A stretch of DNA of 64,000 bases from an uncultured Dyadobacter sp. (GCF_946482605.1 NZ_CAMLSE010000011.1:62001-126000), one strand, 5' to 3'. Counted from the stretch's first letter, positions 8,745 through 18,266 are shown. Numbers and translations are program-made. The notes: generated from the sequence alone by a model not told the origin.

Positions 8745-10028
8745 ATGCGGTTTCTGCTGCTATTCCTGGCGGTGCTGGGGAATGTGGCGCGTGCGCAGTC
8801 GCCCGACACTTTGCGCCGCGAACTGACGATCGATCTTGAACTGCGACCCCGCGCGGAGTACCGAGACAATTTCGTGTGGACCGCTGCCGACACCACCATG
8901 CCGCGGTTGTACGTAACGCAACGCAACCGCCTCAACATCAACTACCGCACCAATCGTCTGCGCCTGCATGCCTCCCCACAGGAAATCCACGTTTGGGGAG
9001 AATCCGGCCGGTTTTCACGAGTCGGAAGTGTTAATTTTTTCGAAGCATTTGCAGAGCCCTTCATCAACAGGAACCTCTCCGTGCGTGTAGGCCGGCAAGC
9101 GATTTCCCTGGACAATGGAAGGATATTTTCAGCCGCGCCCTGGGGCCAGCAGAGCCGTGCGCACGAGGGCATTCGAATTTTGTATAAGAAAAAACTGGAA
9201 ACAGACCTGACGTTCGCATTCACGAGGCCCTATTCCAAACATTTCGATGCCGCTTATTCGCCCGTCGCTGCGCATACTTACAAATACCTGATCGTCCATC
9301 ATCTGAAACACAAGATCAACGACCATATTACGCTCACGACGATCAATGCGATGGACATTTTCCGCAGGCCTGCGGATCGTAGCTATTACCAGCGCATTAC
9401 CAATGGCGGTCGGCTCGAATACAATCAAAACTGGCTCTACGGCACGGTGAATGCCTATTATCAGTATGGCGAGAATGCGGGCAGGAAGAAAATCCGGGCT
9501 TATTACATTCAACCGGAAATCAGCGCGAACACGGGCAGAACGCTGTTCCGGCTCGGTGCCGAAATTCTGAGCGGCGACAGGAATGCGGTTTCCAAAGAAG
9601 CAACCGCCTCTTTCGTGCCGCTTTACGGCGTGGCCTGGAAATTTATGGGCAACATGAACCTCTTCACGCGCTTCCCGGCAGACGTCAACGAAAAAGGATT
9701 GGTAAACCCCTATCTTTTTATCATTCACCAGGCCGGCAAACAGCTCGCATTACGGGCGGACGCCCATTTGTTTTACTCCCAATATCCGTTGCTTCGCGAG
9801 GGCCGCGAGATCGAGGGGAAATACCTCGGTTTCGAAAGCGATCTGTCTTTGAACTACAAGCCGGTCAAAGGAGTGGAAATCATTTACGGCCTCTCGCTAA
9901 CGGTCGCCAACGACCGGATGGAGTTGTTCGGGAAGGTGAGAGATGCAGGAAAAATCCCCGTTTGGAGCTATCTGATGATCTCATTCGCACCAAGATTACT
10001 GAATATCAGGACCGCCCGCGTAAGATAA
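8745..10028 (+). CDS. Outer membrane beta-barrel porin, alginate-export-like
   Basis: The ATG at 8745 gives 427 residues with a signal peptide (MRFLLLFLAVLGNVARAQ); the upstream open frame is not signal-like. The body alternates as beta strands. It carries the AlgE/alginate-export-like signature RVGRQAISLDNGRIFSAAPW followed by SRAHEGIRI, and ends in an aromatic-rich strand. Such porins pass sugars or other small solutes through the outer membrane. It lies inside PUL1, convergent with the DUF6250-type gene with 12 bp between them. It may feed oligosaccharides or released products to the periplasm; this is an inference from position. Confidence 0.75.
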   Translation: MRFLLLFLAVLGNVARAQSPDTLRRELTIDLELRPRAEYRDNFVWTAADTTMPRLYVTQRNRLNINYRTNRLRLHASPQEIHVWGESGRFSRVGSVNFFEAFAEPFINRNLSVRVGRQAISLDNGRIFSAAPWGQQSRAHEGIRILYKKKLETDLTFAFTRPYSKHFDAAYSPVAAHTYKYLIVHHLKHKINDHITLTTINAMDIFRRPADRSYYQRITNGGRLEYNQNWLYGTVNAYYQYGENAGRKKIRAYYIQPEISANTGRTLFRLGAEILSGDRNAVSKEATASFVPLYGVAWKFMGNMNLFTRFPADVNEKGLVNPYLFIIHQAGKQLALRADAHLFYSQYPLLREGREIEGKYLGFESDLSLNYKPVKGVEIIYGLSLTVANDRMELFGKVRDAGKIPVWSYLMISFAPRLLNIRTARVR

Positions 10029-10040
10029 ACGCCCGATCAT

Positions 10041-10814
10041 TTACTCGATCTGCCAGACGCGAAAACGATCAATGGCATGCCGGGCCGCAGTAGAACGGAA
10101 CCCGAACCAGCCGCTGGTGAGCGGAGTAGCGTCCGTCCAGTCGAAAAGCACCTCGCCATCGACAGAAAAGGTTGTGCGGCCGCGATGGACGGTGATCATA
10201 ATGTGATAGGTATGATTGGGTTTCAGCAAATGTGCCGCGTCGGAGTACTCTTTCAAAAGGGGTTTCTGCCCGTCGCCATGGTATTTGCGAAAGCGCGTGG
10301 TAGTGTTGGAATTGCCTCCGAAACCGACGTAATAGAGCGATAGCGGGTCGTAGTCCTCGAACTTGCCGCTTCGGGAATGTCCATTCCGGGAATTACCATT
10401 CCGGGAATCGCCATTCAGGGAATCTCCATTCGGGGAAAACAGGTTTGCATTGCCCGGGTCGCTGGCCATCCAGAACTGGTTCAGATCCGAAAGCCGGTCA
10501 TTCGGGCCGGAGCCTACCAGCACAGTCCAGTCGTATTCAATGCGGAGGTTCCCTTCCAGTTTGGGTTTAAACCAAACGGTCACTCCTTTGGCCGTGTTCA
10601 GGATAAGCTTGCCGTTCCGGGTAATCACTTCCGATTGCCCGCCCGGCTCGATCTCCGGTAGCCAGCGCTTTTCATTGAATATTCCTGAAAAATCATCCGA
10701 ATACAGCAGCTTGCCTGTCTGCTTGCTCAAAGGCTGTGCATTTAACTTAAAACAAAACAGCAGAACGACGCAAAGCGCCATTCCGCCAGTTGTCTGATGA
10801 ACTGATCTTTTCAT
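10041..10814 (-). CDS. Secreted DUF6250/DUF1961-like jelly-roll protein with tandem repeat insert
   Basis: The 257-residue protein has an N-terminal signal peptide cleaved near LNA-QP. It has a concanavalin-like beta-sandwich fold typical of DUF6250/DUF1961 proteins found beside glycan enzymes: LYSDDFSG, RIEYDWTVLVG, LNQFWMASDP, YYVGFGGNSNTTTRFRKY and WFGFRSTAARHAIDRF. About residues 126-150 are a low-complexity insert of NGxSR-type pentapeptides encoded by a 15-bp DNA repeat (10373-10432). The gene starts 4 bp inside the end of the sulfatase (ATGA). It is the last gene of the susC-susD-sulfatase operon. A carbohydrate-active role is likely by family and context; the reaction is unknown. Confidence 0.75.
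   Translation of the reverse strand: MKRSVHQTTGGMALCVVLLFCFKLNAQPLSKQTGKLLYSDDFSGIFNEKRWLPEIEPGGQSEVITRNGKLILNTAKGVTVWFKPKLEGNLRIEYDWTVLVGSGPNDRLSDLNQFWMASDPGNANLFSPNGDSLNGDSRNGNSRNGHSRSGKFEDYDPLSLYYVGFGGNSNTTTRFRKYHGDGQKPLLKEYSDAAHLLKPNHTYHIMITVHRGRTTFSVDGEVLFDWTDATPLTSGWFGFRSTAARHAIDRFRVWQIE
10373..10432. repeat. 15-bp tandem repeat inside the DUF6250-like gene
   Basis: Four units of pattern GGGAATnnCCATTCn lie head to tail with a 15-bp period, followed by a partial unit. On the minus strand they encode the pentapeptide NG(D/N/H)S(R/L). Each unit is itself a weak inverted repeat (GGAAT and ATTCC). Confidence 0.85.
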
Positions 10815-12184
10815 TTCGTCCGCACCGGCCAGAATGGTGATTCAGTCCGGCTGGTTTTAAGATAATCTTCAATTTTCGAGACGATTGCCGGGTTTTTCGC
10901 GGCAACATCCTGCGTCTCACCGAGGTCTTTATCCAGATCGTAGAGTTCCATTTTCCCGTTTGCTTTCACAGCTTTCCATTTGCCAAAACGGACCGCCTGT
11001 TCGAAGCCTTTTTCAAAAAACTCCCAGTATAAAAAGCGGGGCCCGTGACCCGGCTTGCCTTTGATGGCGGGCAGTACGCTCGCACCGTCGGTGTTGTATT
11101 TCACTTTCGACTTCGCAATGTCGGCAAAAGTCGGCATCAGATCGGCGAAATAGGCCGGTTCCTTGCTAACCGTGCCCGGTTTCGCGGTTCCCGGTGCCCA
11201 CACGATCATCGGAACGCGGATGCCGCCTTCGTACATATCCCGCTTGTACCCGCGCAGCGCTCCATTCGAATCGAAGAATTCGGCAATCGCGGTTTGCTGC
11301 GGGGTGCCCTCCGAGCGCGGACCATTGTCGGAGCAGAAGAACACGATGGTGTTTTGGGATAAGCCACTCTCGATCAGGTACTTTTTAATCCTGCCCACGT
11401 TTTCATCCAGGTGGTGCACCATGGCCCCGTAGATCTTCATATCCTCCGGCCAGTCCTGGTCTTTATAGACAGTACTGTCGACCGCGTCCAGCGGCGAATG
11501 CGGGCTGTTGAAGTTGACCATCAGCAGAAATGGTTTCTTCGCATCCTTCTGTCTGGAAAGGAATGCAATGCTTTCGTCAGTCGTCTGGTCGTCGGTATAA
11601 TAGCCTTTTTTGCCGTTCTGATTCGCGTCGATCGGTTTTAATGCCCCATTGACATACCGCTTTTTAGGCCAGTAACCATTGGAATAAGTGTCGGTGTAGC
11701 TGATCAGCCAGCCCGAAAATTCGTCAAACCCCCGGTGAATGGGCGTCGCGAGGGTGTCGTAGCCGTCGAGGTGCCATTTGCCCGTCAATGCGGTCGTGTA
11801 CCCCGACTGGCTCATCAGTTTCCCCACCGTGAAATCGCCAGCGGCAAGGTTCGCACGCCGAACGGTCTGCTTGCCTTTGTTTCCGGCAACCCCGCCCTGG
11901 ATCGTCGCATTACCGCGGATGGTGGTGTGCCCCGTGTGCAGGCCTGTTATGAGCACGCTGCGCGAAGGCGAGCACACGGGCGCTCCTGCGTGGAAATCGG
12001 TGAAGGTAATGCCCTCCCTGGCGAGCGCATCGATGTTGGGCGTGCGCATGCGTTGCTGCCCGTTCACGCCGATGTCGCCGTAGCCAAGGTCGTCGGCGAG
12101 GATGAACACGACATTGGGCGTTTGCCCGAATGCCCGGGCACCGATCAGCAGGATCAGCGCCCAGGTATTTAATTTTTTGAGCAT
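10811..12184 (-). CDS. Secreted arylsulfatase-type sulfatase
   Basis: The ATG at 12184 gives 457 residues with a signal peptide ending ARAFGQ. It is a family S1 sulfatase. The CSPSR motif at residues 71-75 holds the cysteine that is converted to formylglycine. The metal ligands are in ILADDLGYGD, and TGKWHL, SDNGPRSEG and the C-terminal WKAVKANGKMELYDLDKDLGE are also typical. These enzymes remove sulfate esters from glycans or small molecules, and need a maturase that is not in this window. It follows SusD by 45 bp and overlaps the next gene by 4 bp. The context points to sulfated polysaccharide degradation. Confidence 0.92.
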   Translation of the reverse strand: MLKKLNTWALILLIGARAFGQTPNVVFILADDLGYGDIGVNGQQRMRTPNIDALAREGITFTDFHAGAPVCSPSRSVLITGLHTGHTTIRGNATIQGGVAGNKGKQTVRRANLAAGDFTVGKLMSQSGYTTALTGKWHLDGYDTLATPIHRGFDEFSGWLISYTDTYSNGYWPKKRYVNGALKPIDANQNGKKGYYTDDQTTDESIAFLSRQKDAKKPFLLMVNFNSPHSPLDAVDSTVYKDQDWPEDMKIYGAMVHHLDENVGRIKKYLIESGLSQNTIVFFCSDNGPRSEGTPQQTAIAEFFDSNGALRGYKRDMYEGGIRVPMIVWAPGTAKPGTVSKEPAYFADLMPTFADIAKSKVKYNTDGASVLPAIKGKPGHGPRFLYWEFFEKGFEQAVRFGKWKAVKANGKMELYDLDKDLGETQDVAAKNPAIVSKIEDYLKTSRTESPFWPVRTK

Positions 12185-12229
12185 TCGTATTTTAGTTATT
12201 TCAAAAATCAATTCACTAACCCATTCTCG

Positions 12230-14479
12230 TTAATAACCCGGGTTCTGATAGTTCCGGATCTGTTCCGTGCCCAGCGGCGCACCTTTTTCGTCGGTCAGCA
12301 TATTGATATAGGCCTGCGGAAACGGCTTGAATGTATCTTTCGAACGGAACACCCCTTTCCCGTTGCCATTCTGCCCGTTGCCATTGACCGGATTGTCGGA
12401 CACCGGCCAGTTACCGGCCTTCGACGATGCGAGCTGGTTGTGGTGCTGCACGCGTTCGAGCTGGATACCCGCGTGGTGAATGCCCTCGTACACGATCTGC
12501 TCCGAGTTGAATTCCCGCGAGTATTCATTGTAAATAAAATGAATAAAACGCTGCGCGGAGCTGCTGGCTTCGGGCGGATAGTTTTCCAGACGGGAGTTGG
12601 CCGATGCACCGTCCCAGTAAGAAGCATCGACTTTAATTTTGCTGTAAGTGTCGGTTATTGCCGCATAGGGATAGCTTTTTTCCGCCGGAGTCAGCTTTTC
12701 GGAGCCCGGGTACAGTCGCGCCAATACTTCCGCACGGCTTTCGCCGGTCTTGTAAGCGGCACGGGCACGAAGCACATTGATATCGCTCATCGCAGCGGAA
12801 TAGTTTCCCTGCCGGCCATACACTTCGGCACGGATCAGGTAAGTTTCGGCCAACCGGAATATCGCAACGTCACGCGTTCCGAAGTGGTTGTCGACCGTGC
12901 TGCGGTTCGGATCGATGAATTTGCGGGATGAAGGCCGCAATGTACGACCGATCAGCAGACCGGTGTTCGATGAAAGCCTGTCGACACCCGTTTTGCGGTA
13001 ATAATACTCGCCACCCTTTTTCACCCAACGCGGGTAAAGCACGTAAGGCTGCGACAATGCCTCCTGAAAATCAATGGCCGTTTCTTTGGTGTTTTCCAAA
13101 AATACAAGTCCCAGATCCCCCTGTCCTACTTTACGCTGACCAGCCACCGCCTGGCGGCCACCCCACGACGGCCGTTTGTAAGCCGCCTGCACATTGGCAT
13201 TGAACCAGGAAGCCTCCTCCGCCGTCCACGCCAGCGACTTGTTGTTCGCATCCGTGTAGGCAAGGCCGGGCCCGTCCTGCAAGGTTGCATTGTCGAAAGA
13301 AGCACTCACATATTCGATCTGGAAGCTTTTCTCGAAGCGGGAATCATTGATTTTGTCGGTAAAAACGTCGTAGCCCCAGTCGGTCGGTAAAAAGCCGGTT
13401 CCTTTGCGCAAGCCATATGCCCAGGTTTTGGAAGGCAGGTTCCAGGCTGCATTGGTGTAATCGCAGGTGAATGCGGCTGTGGTTCGCATCCCGTAGCGGC
13501 CATTGTCCAGGTTGTTGCCGTAGGAAGCCCGCAATATGATCTCGGGATTGTTTTCGTTGCTCCAATCGCCGCGGGCGGTTTTGAACAAATCCCAATAATT
13601 GGCCGCCAGTCCGCCGAACTGTCCGCCATTGGAAGTACCGTAAAAATCAATGACCTCGGTGGCAAAAATTCGGGCCGAATCCAGGTCAGCGGCTCCCCGG
13701 CCTTTGAAAAGCAGCCCCAGATGCGCGTTGGCGTCGGAAGGGTTTACGCCGCCATCCGCATTGCGGTATTGGGCAAATTCCTTACCCTGCTCACGCTGCA
13801 AATAGAGCTTCGCCAGCAAGTGCGCAACCGCGCCTTTCGTAATGCGGCCACGCTCGCTCTGGGTCGCCGGCAAATGGTCGTGCGCAAAACGCAGGTCGGC
13901 GATTATCCGGCTGTAAACCTGTGCGGAAGTCGATTTGGGAAAATTGAAAACGGCTGGCAGTGAATTGTTACTGCGCAAAGGCATGGGCACGTCGCCCAAC
14001 TGGGTTACGAGCATGTAAAAGGTCCAGGAGCGCAGGAAATACACCTCCGAAAGGCGCGCATTGGCATATTCCGCATTGGCCGCAAACTTGCCCGGCTTCT
14101 TTTCGGTGATGATCTCGATGGCTTTGTTGCAATCATTAATAATGGGATAGCTGCCCAAAAGCTGCGTCGCGTAGTACCCCATGAGGTTGTTGGCATAGCT
14201 GCCCGCCTCGCCGGTGGGAGCCCACACGGCCGGACTGATCGTCGCCCAGTTGTTATCGGTCGGCTCCGTAATATCGGTGCCGGTCTCGAACAGGTACGGA
14301 CCTTCCATGAAGCCGTATTTCCACCTCAACGTGTTGTAAGACGCTACCACGAGCTCTTCCGCACCTTTTTCCGTTTCAAAATAATCCTGGGTGATGGTCG
14401 ATACCATTTTTTCTTCCAGGAACTCCTTGCAGGAGCTCAGGGGAAGCAAAAAGAGAATGGGTATGATGTATTTTTTCAT
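12230..14479 (-). CDS. SusD/RagB-family glycan-binding lipoprotein (PUL1)
   Basis: The 749-residue protein has a lipoprotein signal (LLPLSSC, cysteine at about residue 17). It shows the SusD layout: an N-terminal TPR-like part (QDYFETEKGAEELVVASYNTLRW, ARLSEVYFLRSWTFYMLV), a large variable insert, and the C-terminal FRLAETYLIRAEVYGRQGNYSA helix and final PGY. It is longer than most SusD proteins (usually 450-600). Near the C-terminus is an NGNGQNGNGKG stretch coded by two 15-bp repeats. It lies 14 bp downstream of susC. SusD caps the SusC barrel and captures oligosaccharides at the cell surface. Confidence 0.93.
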   Translation of the reverse strand: MKKYIIPILFLLPLSSCKEFLEEKMVSTITQDYFETEKGAEELVVASYNTLRWKYGFMEGPYLFETGTDITEPTDNNWATISPAVWAPTGEAGSYANNLMGYYATQLLGSYPIINDCNKAIEIITEKKPGKFAANAEYANARLSEVYFLRSWTFYMLVTQLGDVPMPLRSNNSLPAVFNFPKSTSAQVYSRIIADLRFAHDHLPATQSERGRITKGAVAHLLAKLYLQREQGKEFAQYRNADGGVNPSDANAHLGLLFKGRGAADLDSARIFATEVIDFYGTSNGGQFGGLAANYWDLFKTARGDWSNENNPEIILRASYGNNLDNGRYGMRTTAAFTCDYTNAAWNLPSKTWAYGLRKGTGFLPTDWGYDVFTDKINDSRFEKSFQIEYVSASFDNATLQDGPGLAYTDANNKSLAWTAEEASWFNANVQAAYKRPSWGGRQAVAGQRKVGQGDLGLVFLENTKETAIDFQEALSQPYVLYPRWVKKGGEYYYRKTGVDRLSSNTGLLIGRTLRPSSRKFIDPNRSTVDNHFGTRDVAIFRLAETYLIRAEVYGRQGNYSAAMSDINVLRARAAYKTGESRAEVLARLYPGSEKLTPAEKSYPYAAITDTYSKIKVDASYWDGASANSRLENYPPEASSSAQRFIHFIYNEYSREFNSEQIVYEGIHHAGIQLERVQHHNQLASSKAGNWPVSDNPVNGNGQNGNGKGVFRSKDTFKPFPQAYINMLTDEKGAPLGTEQIRNYQNPGY
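12359..12388. repeat. Two-copy 15-bp repeat inside susD
   Basis: Two adjacent units share CCCGTTGCCATT and differ in the last three bases. On the minus strand they encode NGNGQNGNG. Confidence 0.8.
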
Positions 14480-14493
14480 TGCTTCAAATGCAT

Positions 14494-17400
14494 TTAAAGG
14501 GTAATTCTCAATCCCAGCACGAGGCTGCGGTTCAGGATGGTGTTGTTGGTTTGCCCGCCCGACTGCGCGCCTGCGGTGGTGTCCCAGCCCGTCAAGTCCT
14601 CGGGGTTAAGACCCGCCTGCACGGCCGCGCCACCCCACATGAAGGGGTTCAGTACCTGCACGTAAACCTGTGCATTGCCGATTTTGTAACGGTCGGCGAC
14701 GGACTGGCCAAGCGTGTAGGTGAGCGACACATTACGCAATGCCACCAGCGAACCATTCACGTAATTGCGTACATAATTGTAATTGGTAAATGTCGCCGTG
14801 GTCGGCTGCGGATAAGCCGCGCCGGTATTAGTGGGGCTCCACGTATCGCTTTCCACCCGACGGCCGTAGGTCTGCAACGCGCCGTAATACAGGTTGTTGA
14901 TCCGTGCCTGCAGCAGGAAACTCAACTCAAAATTTTTGTATCCGAACGTGTTGGTCAAACCCGCTGTCCAGGACGGACGGTTGTTGCCCAGAATGGATTT
15001 GTCACTGTCATTGATCGTCCCAAAACCATTATCGAGGTAATTCACCACCTCGCCGCTTGCGAGTGTTACCGATTTGGCACCGGCCGCGCCGTCGGCGACC
15101 TGCACCAATGGCTGGTCTTTGATCTTCACCTGGCCTGGCAATGCCGTAATATTGCCGATCTTCTTGTAAAGCTCGATCAGCCGCAGGTCGTCCGGTGTAT
15201 TTTGCCAGAGGCGGTCATACTTGTAGTCGCGGAAAACGGAGATCGGCTGACCGATGTACCAGCCATTCGCAAGATCGTCGGTGGCTCCGTTGGTCAGTTC
15301 CAGGATTTTTTCGCGGTTCGCCGACCAGTTCAGGTCCGTGCGCCAGGTGAAATCCTTCTGATGCACGTTCACGGAAGAAATAGTGATCTCGACGCCGCGG
15401 TTTTCGGTCTTGCCGATATTGCTGAGAATACTCGTATATCCCAAAACCGGCGGTATCGAGCGCGACATCAGCAAATCGCTCGTTTGCGCCTTGTAAAACT
15501 CGATGGAGCCGGAAATGCGGTTGCGCAGCAAGCCGAAATCGAGCCCGATGTTCTGCTGGGCCGTTTTTTCCCAGCGCAGGTCCCTGTTGGGCATCGTCGC
15601 CGATTTGTAGCCCGCATACTGTGTTTCATTGAAAACATAAGCCGCTCCGATGATCGAGCCGCCGGTGGAATAAGCACTCACTGAGGAATTACCCGTGCGA
15701 CCCCAGCTGTACCGGAGTTTCAGCTGACTGATCCAATCGATCTGTTTCACGAATGCCTCTTCTTCTAGCTTCCAGGCCAATGCAGCCGACGGAAAGAACT
15801 CCCATTTGTTGCCTTCGGCCAGCACCGACGCACCATCCCAGCGGCCGGTCAGGGTCACGAGGAAGCGGTCGAGCAGCCCGTAGTTGATCCGGCCCATGTA
15901 AGAAGCGAGCGCCGAACGGCTGTATGAAGTACCGTAGCCCATCGGGTTCCCGATCGCGTTCGCAGCCAGGTTGTACCATTGCGACGAAGGGAAGGTAATG
16001 CCCTGAGCCCGGATGTTGATGGAATTGTTGGTGTTCTGCTGCAAAGATTGCAGGGCGGTAACGCCGAAGTTGTGTATCCCAAACTGTTTGTTAAAAAACA
16101 GCAGGTTCTCGAATGTCCAGCCCAGCGATTTGTTGTGAGAATTATAGCCGATCAACGGCGCGGTACCTACTGCGCTGAATGGGTTGGTATAATTGGATCC
16201 ATAGAAAGAACCATATTCCTTGTCGCTGTACTGCGCACCGAATTTGCTGGAAAATCTGAGCCAGTCGGTGAAACGGATCTCAGCATACACATTCGAAAGC
16301 AGCGAGGCCAGCTTGTGCTCGTTGGTGGAATTATTGATATTCAGCAGCACATTATGCGCCGAAAGCCCCTCGCGGTTGGTGTTCAGGATCGCGCCATTGT
16401 CGTCGAATGCCCTGGCGTAAGGCATGAGGGCCAGCGCCTGCCCATAGGAATCCTTCGCACCGCTGTTCGAAGCGTTTTCGGAGGTCCCGTAGTTTTGAAG
16501 GGAATAAACACCGTTCAAGGCGAGCCCGACGGTCAGCCATTTCCTGGGCGTGATGTCGCCTTTCAGGTTCATGGAATACCGCTTGAAATCCTGGTCCTTC
16601 AAAGTCCCGAGCTGGTTGAGGTAGCCCAATGAAAGATAAACGCGGGACTTGTCGGTGCCCGAAGAGAGTGACAGCAAATGGTTCTGCGTCTGGCCGGTGC
16701 GGGTTACGAGGTCCGACCATTTCTGATCGAACAAACCGGCTGCATTGTAAACAGGCACCTGGGCGGCATAGCCCGCGGCCTGCTCGTCGGCCGTGGCGGC
16801 ACGGAGCTTCACGCTGCCGTCCTCGTTCCATTGGTAAGCCGTGCGGATGCTGTTGATGCCATATTGCTCACCGCCGCCGAAGTTCTGGATGTCAAAGTTC
16901 GGGTCGGGCGCGGTGCCGTACTTGCCGGTGAATGTGCCGCCGTTAATGTGCGCCTGTCGTTGCCAGTTCAGGAGCTGGCCCGCATTCATCCATTCGGTCG
17001 TCGAGTGGATTTTCGTGGCGGTGTAGCTCACGTCGTAGCTGATGTTCGTCTTCCCCTTTTTACCTTCCTTATAATTGATGAGAATCACCCCGTTGGCACC
17101 GCGGGAACCATAAATGGCCGTGGCCGAAGCATCTTTCAATACTTCCACCGAAGCAATGTCATTGGGATTGATCGCCGAAACCTCGCTGGCCGACAGCGGA
17201 ACGCCGTCGATCACGTATAACGGCTCGTTGGAGGCGTTGATGGAGCGGTTACCCCGGATACGGATCTGCCCCACTTCTCCGGGTCGCTGATTGGTAGTGA
17301 TGTCCACCCCGGCTACCTTGCCCTGCATGGCCTGTACCACGTTCTGCACGGGCCTCTCGCGGATCTGTGCTTCGGAAAGGCTTGAAATAGCACCCGTTAC

Positions 17401-17871
17401 GTCACTCTTTTTCTGGGTTCCGTAGCCAACCACGACGAATTCGTCGAGCGCTTTGGTGTCGGAAAGCAGCACTACATTCAGCACCGATTCATTGTTGACC
17501 CTGATCTGCTGCTGGACATAACCCACGAATGAAAACACGAGCTCCGTGTCCTGCCCGGAAACCGAGAGTTCGAAGTTACCCTTCTCGTCGGTGAGCGAAC
17601 CGCGGGTGGTGCCTTTGATCACCACGCTCACTCCGGGTAGTACCTCGCCTTTGTCGTCCTTCACCGTGCCCTTCACTGTTACTTCGGCCCTGGGCCGCAG
17701 GAGGGATTTACCCAGGCCGGACCTATCCAGGCGGGACCTATCCAGGCCGGGCCTATCCAGGCGGGACCTGTCCAGGCGGTCCCCCTTTGCTTCGGCGGGT
17801 TTTGCATGTACCACCACCGACGCCCCCGCCAGGCAGACGACTATGCTGAAATGATAAAAGAACTGCTTCAT
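14494..17871 (-). CDS. SusC/RagA-family TonB-linked outer membrane transporter (PUL1)
   Basis: The 1125-residue protein starts with a signal peptide (about 1-24), then a five-residue repeat tract (RLDRS-type, about 30-56). A CarboxypepD-regulatory-like domain follows (VTVKGTVKDDKGEVLPGVSV), then a TonB box region with VVVGYGTQKKSDVTGAI, a plug domain (DASATAIYGSRGANGVILI) and the long beta barrel ending in LGLRITL. SusC proteins import oligosaccharides across the outer membrane with TonB energy. There is no STN domain, so it is not a FecR-type transducer. It heads the operon susC-susD-sulfatase-DUF6250. Confidence 0.95.
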   Translation of the reverse strand: MKQFFYHFSIVVCLAGASVVVHAKPAEAKGDRLDRSRLDRPGLDRSRLDRSGLGKSLLRPRAEVTVKGTVKDDKGEVLPGVSVVIKGTTRGSLTDEKGNFELSVSGQDTELVFSFVGYVQQQIRVNNESVLNVVLLSDTKALDEFVVVGYGTQKKSDVTGAISSLSEAQIRERPVQNVVQAMQGKVAGVDITTNQRPGEVGQIRIRGNRSINASNEPLYVIDGVPLSASEVSAINPNDIASVEVLKDASATAIYGSRGANGVILINYKEGKKGKTNISYDVSYTATKIHSTTEWMNAGQLLNWQRQAHINGGTFTGKYGTAPDPNFDIQNFGGGEQYGINSIRTAYQWNEDGSVKLRAATADEQAAGYAAQVPVYNAAGLFDQKWSDLVTRTGQTQNHLLSLSSGTDKSRVYLSLGYLNQLGTLKDQDFKRYSMNLKGDITPRKWLTVGLALNGVYSLQNYGTSENASNSGAKDSYGQALALMPYARAFDDNGAILNTNREGLSAHNVLLNINNSTNEHKLASLLSNVYAEIRFTDWLRFSSKFGAQYSDKEYGSFYGSNYTNPFSAVGTAPLIGYNSHNKSLGWTFENLLFFNKQFGIHNFGVTALQSLQQNTNNSINIRAQGITFPSSQWYNLAANAIGNPMGYGTSYSRSALASYMGRINYGLLDRFLVTLTGRWDGASVLAEGNKWEFFPSAALAWKLEEEAFVKQIDWISQLKLRYSWGRTGNSSVSAYSTGGSIIGAAYVFNETQYAGYKSATMPNRDLRWEKTAQQNIGLDFGLLRNRISGSIEFYKAQTSDLLMSRSIPPVLGYTSILSNIGKTENRGVEITISSVNVHQKDFTWRTDLNWSANREKILELTNGATDDLANGWYIGQPISVFRDYKYDRLWQNTPDDLRLIELYKKIGNITALPGQVKIKDQPLVQVADGAAGAKSVTLASGEVVNYLDNGFGTINDSDKSILGNNRPSWTAGLTNTFGYKNFELSFLLQARINNLYYGALQTYGRRVESDTWSPTNTGAAYPQPTTATFTNYNYVRNYVNGSLVALRNVSLTYTLGQSVADRYKIGNAQVYVQVLNPFMWGGAAVQAGLNPEDLTGWDTTAGAQSGGQTNNTILNRSLVLGLRITL
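17712..17786. repeat. 15-bp tandem repeat in the susC N-terminal coding region
   Basis: Five copies of a 15-bp unit with core CCAGGC(G/C)GG occur at 17712, 17727, 17742, 17757 and 17772. On the minus strand they encode a RLDRS/GLDRS pentapeptide tract between signal peptide and mature domain. Confidence 0.85.
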
Positions 17872-18105
17872 AAAATGGATGACCTGTGGCCGATACTGTT
17901 CACATTCATTTTGAACTGATTTTGGATTATTTTAACAAAGCGCTCCCAAGCCGTGCAGGGTGGTTCAGCACGGAAAGAAACTGTCGGGCAACTAACCGGC
18001 GCGTCGCGTTCACACCGGGCGAGCAGACATGCTCAGATTTTAAAGGTTTATCAAACCGGGCTAACAGAATCCAATGAAATCATTTAAATTTCAACAATTA
18101 GCCAA

Positions 18106-18124
18106 GTATATGTTCGAAATATAC
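18106..18124. promoter_or_regulatory. Inverted repeat, possible operator
   Basis: The arms GTATAT and ATATAC are separated by 7 bp centred on TTCGAA. It lies in the divergent PUL1 control region. No protein is known to bind it. Confidence 0.3.
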
Positions 18125-18153
18125 AATTTATTAGATTAATTGTAGGATTGACA

Positions 18154-18161
18154 CAAAAATA
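18154..18161 (-). promoter_or_regulatory. Putative -7 box for PUL1 susC operon
   Basis: On the minus strand this reads TATTTTTG, an exact match to the Bacteroidota -7 consensus TAnnTTTG. I see no clear -33 TTG. It would give a leader of about 275 nt before susC. Confidence 0.35.
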
Positions 18162-18173
18162 GATATTCTATTT
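18157..18173. promoter_or_regulatory. Palindrome overlapping the susC -7 box
   Basis: The 7-bp arms AAATAGA and TCTATTT flank a 3-bp centre. The overlap with the -7 box would suit a repressor site. Confidence 0.35.
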
Positions 18174-18266
18174 AATCTACCACACCGATATACTAAAAAA
18201 CTTTATTAATTTGCCAGCGGTTACCATTTATCGGATTCTCCAAAAGAGCTCTTACAGCATTCAGCA

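Larger units (their letters stand above)
17872..18266. promoter_or_regulatory. Divergent regulatory region between susC and the PL26-type lyase
   Basis: This is a 395-bp AT-rich gap between two divergent PUL1 units. It holds no gene. It contains two palindromes (18106-18124 and 18157-18173) and an exact minus-strand TAnnTTTG box (18161 to 18154) that overlaps the second. A plus-strand near-match (TTAATTTG, 18206-18213) lies 54 bp before the lyase start. No dedicated regulator gene (SusR, HTCS or ECF sigma) lies next to PUL1. Confidence 0.5.

Noticed and set aside
10373..10432. CRISPR-like look of the 15-bp repeats
   Set aside because: The units are in-frame, adjacent without spacers, and inside a coding gene, so they are a coding minisatellite and not a CRISPR array.
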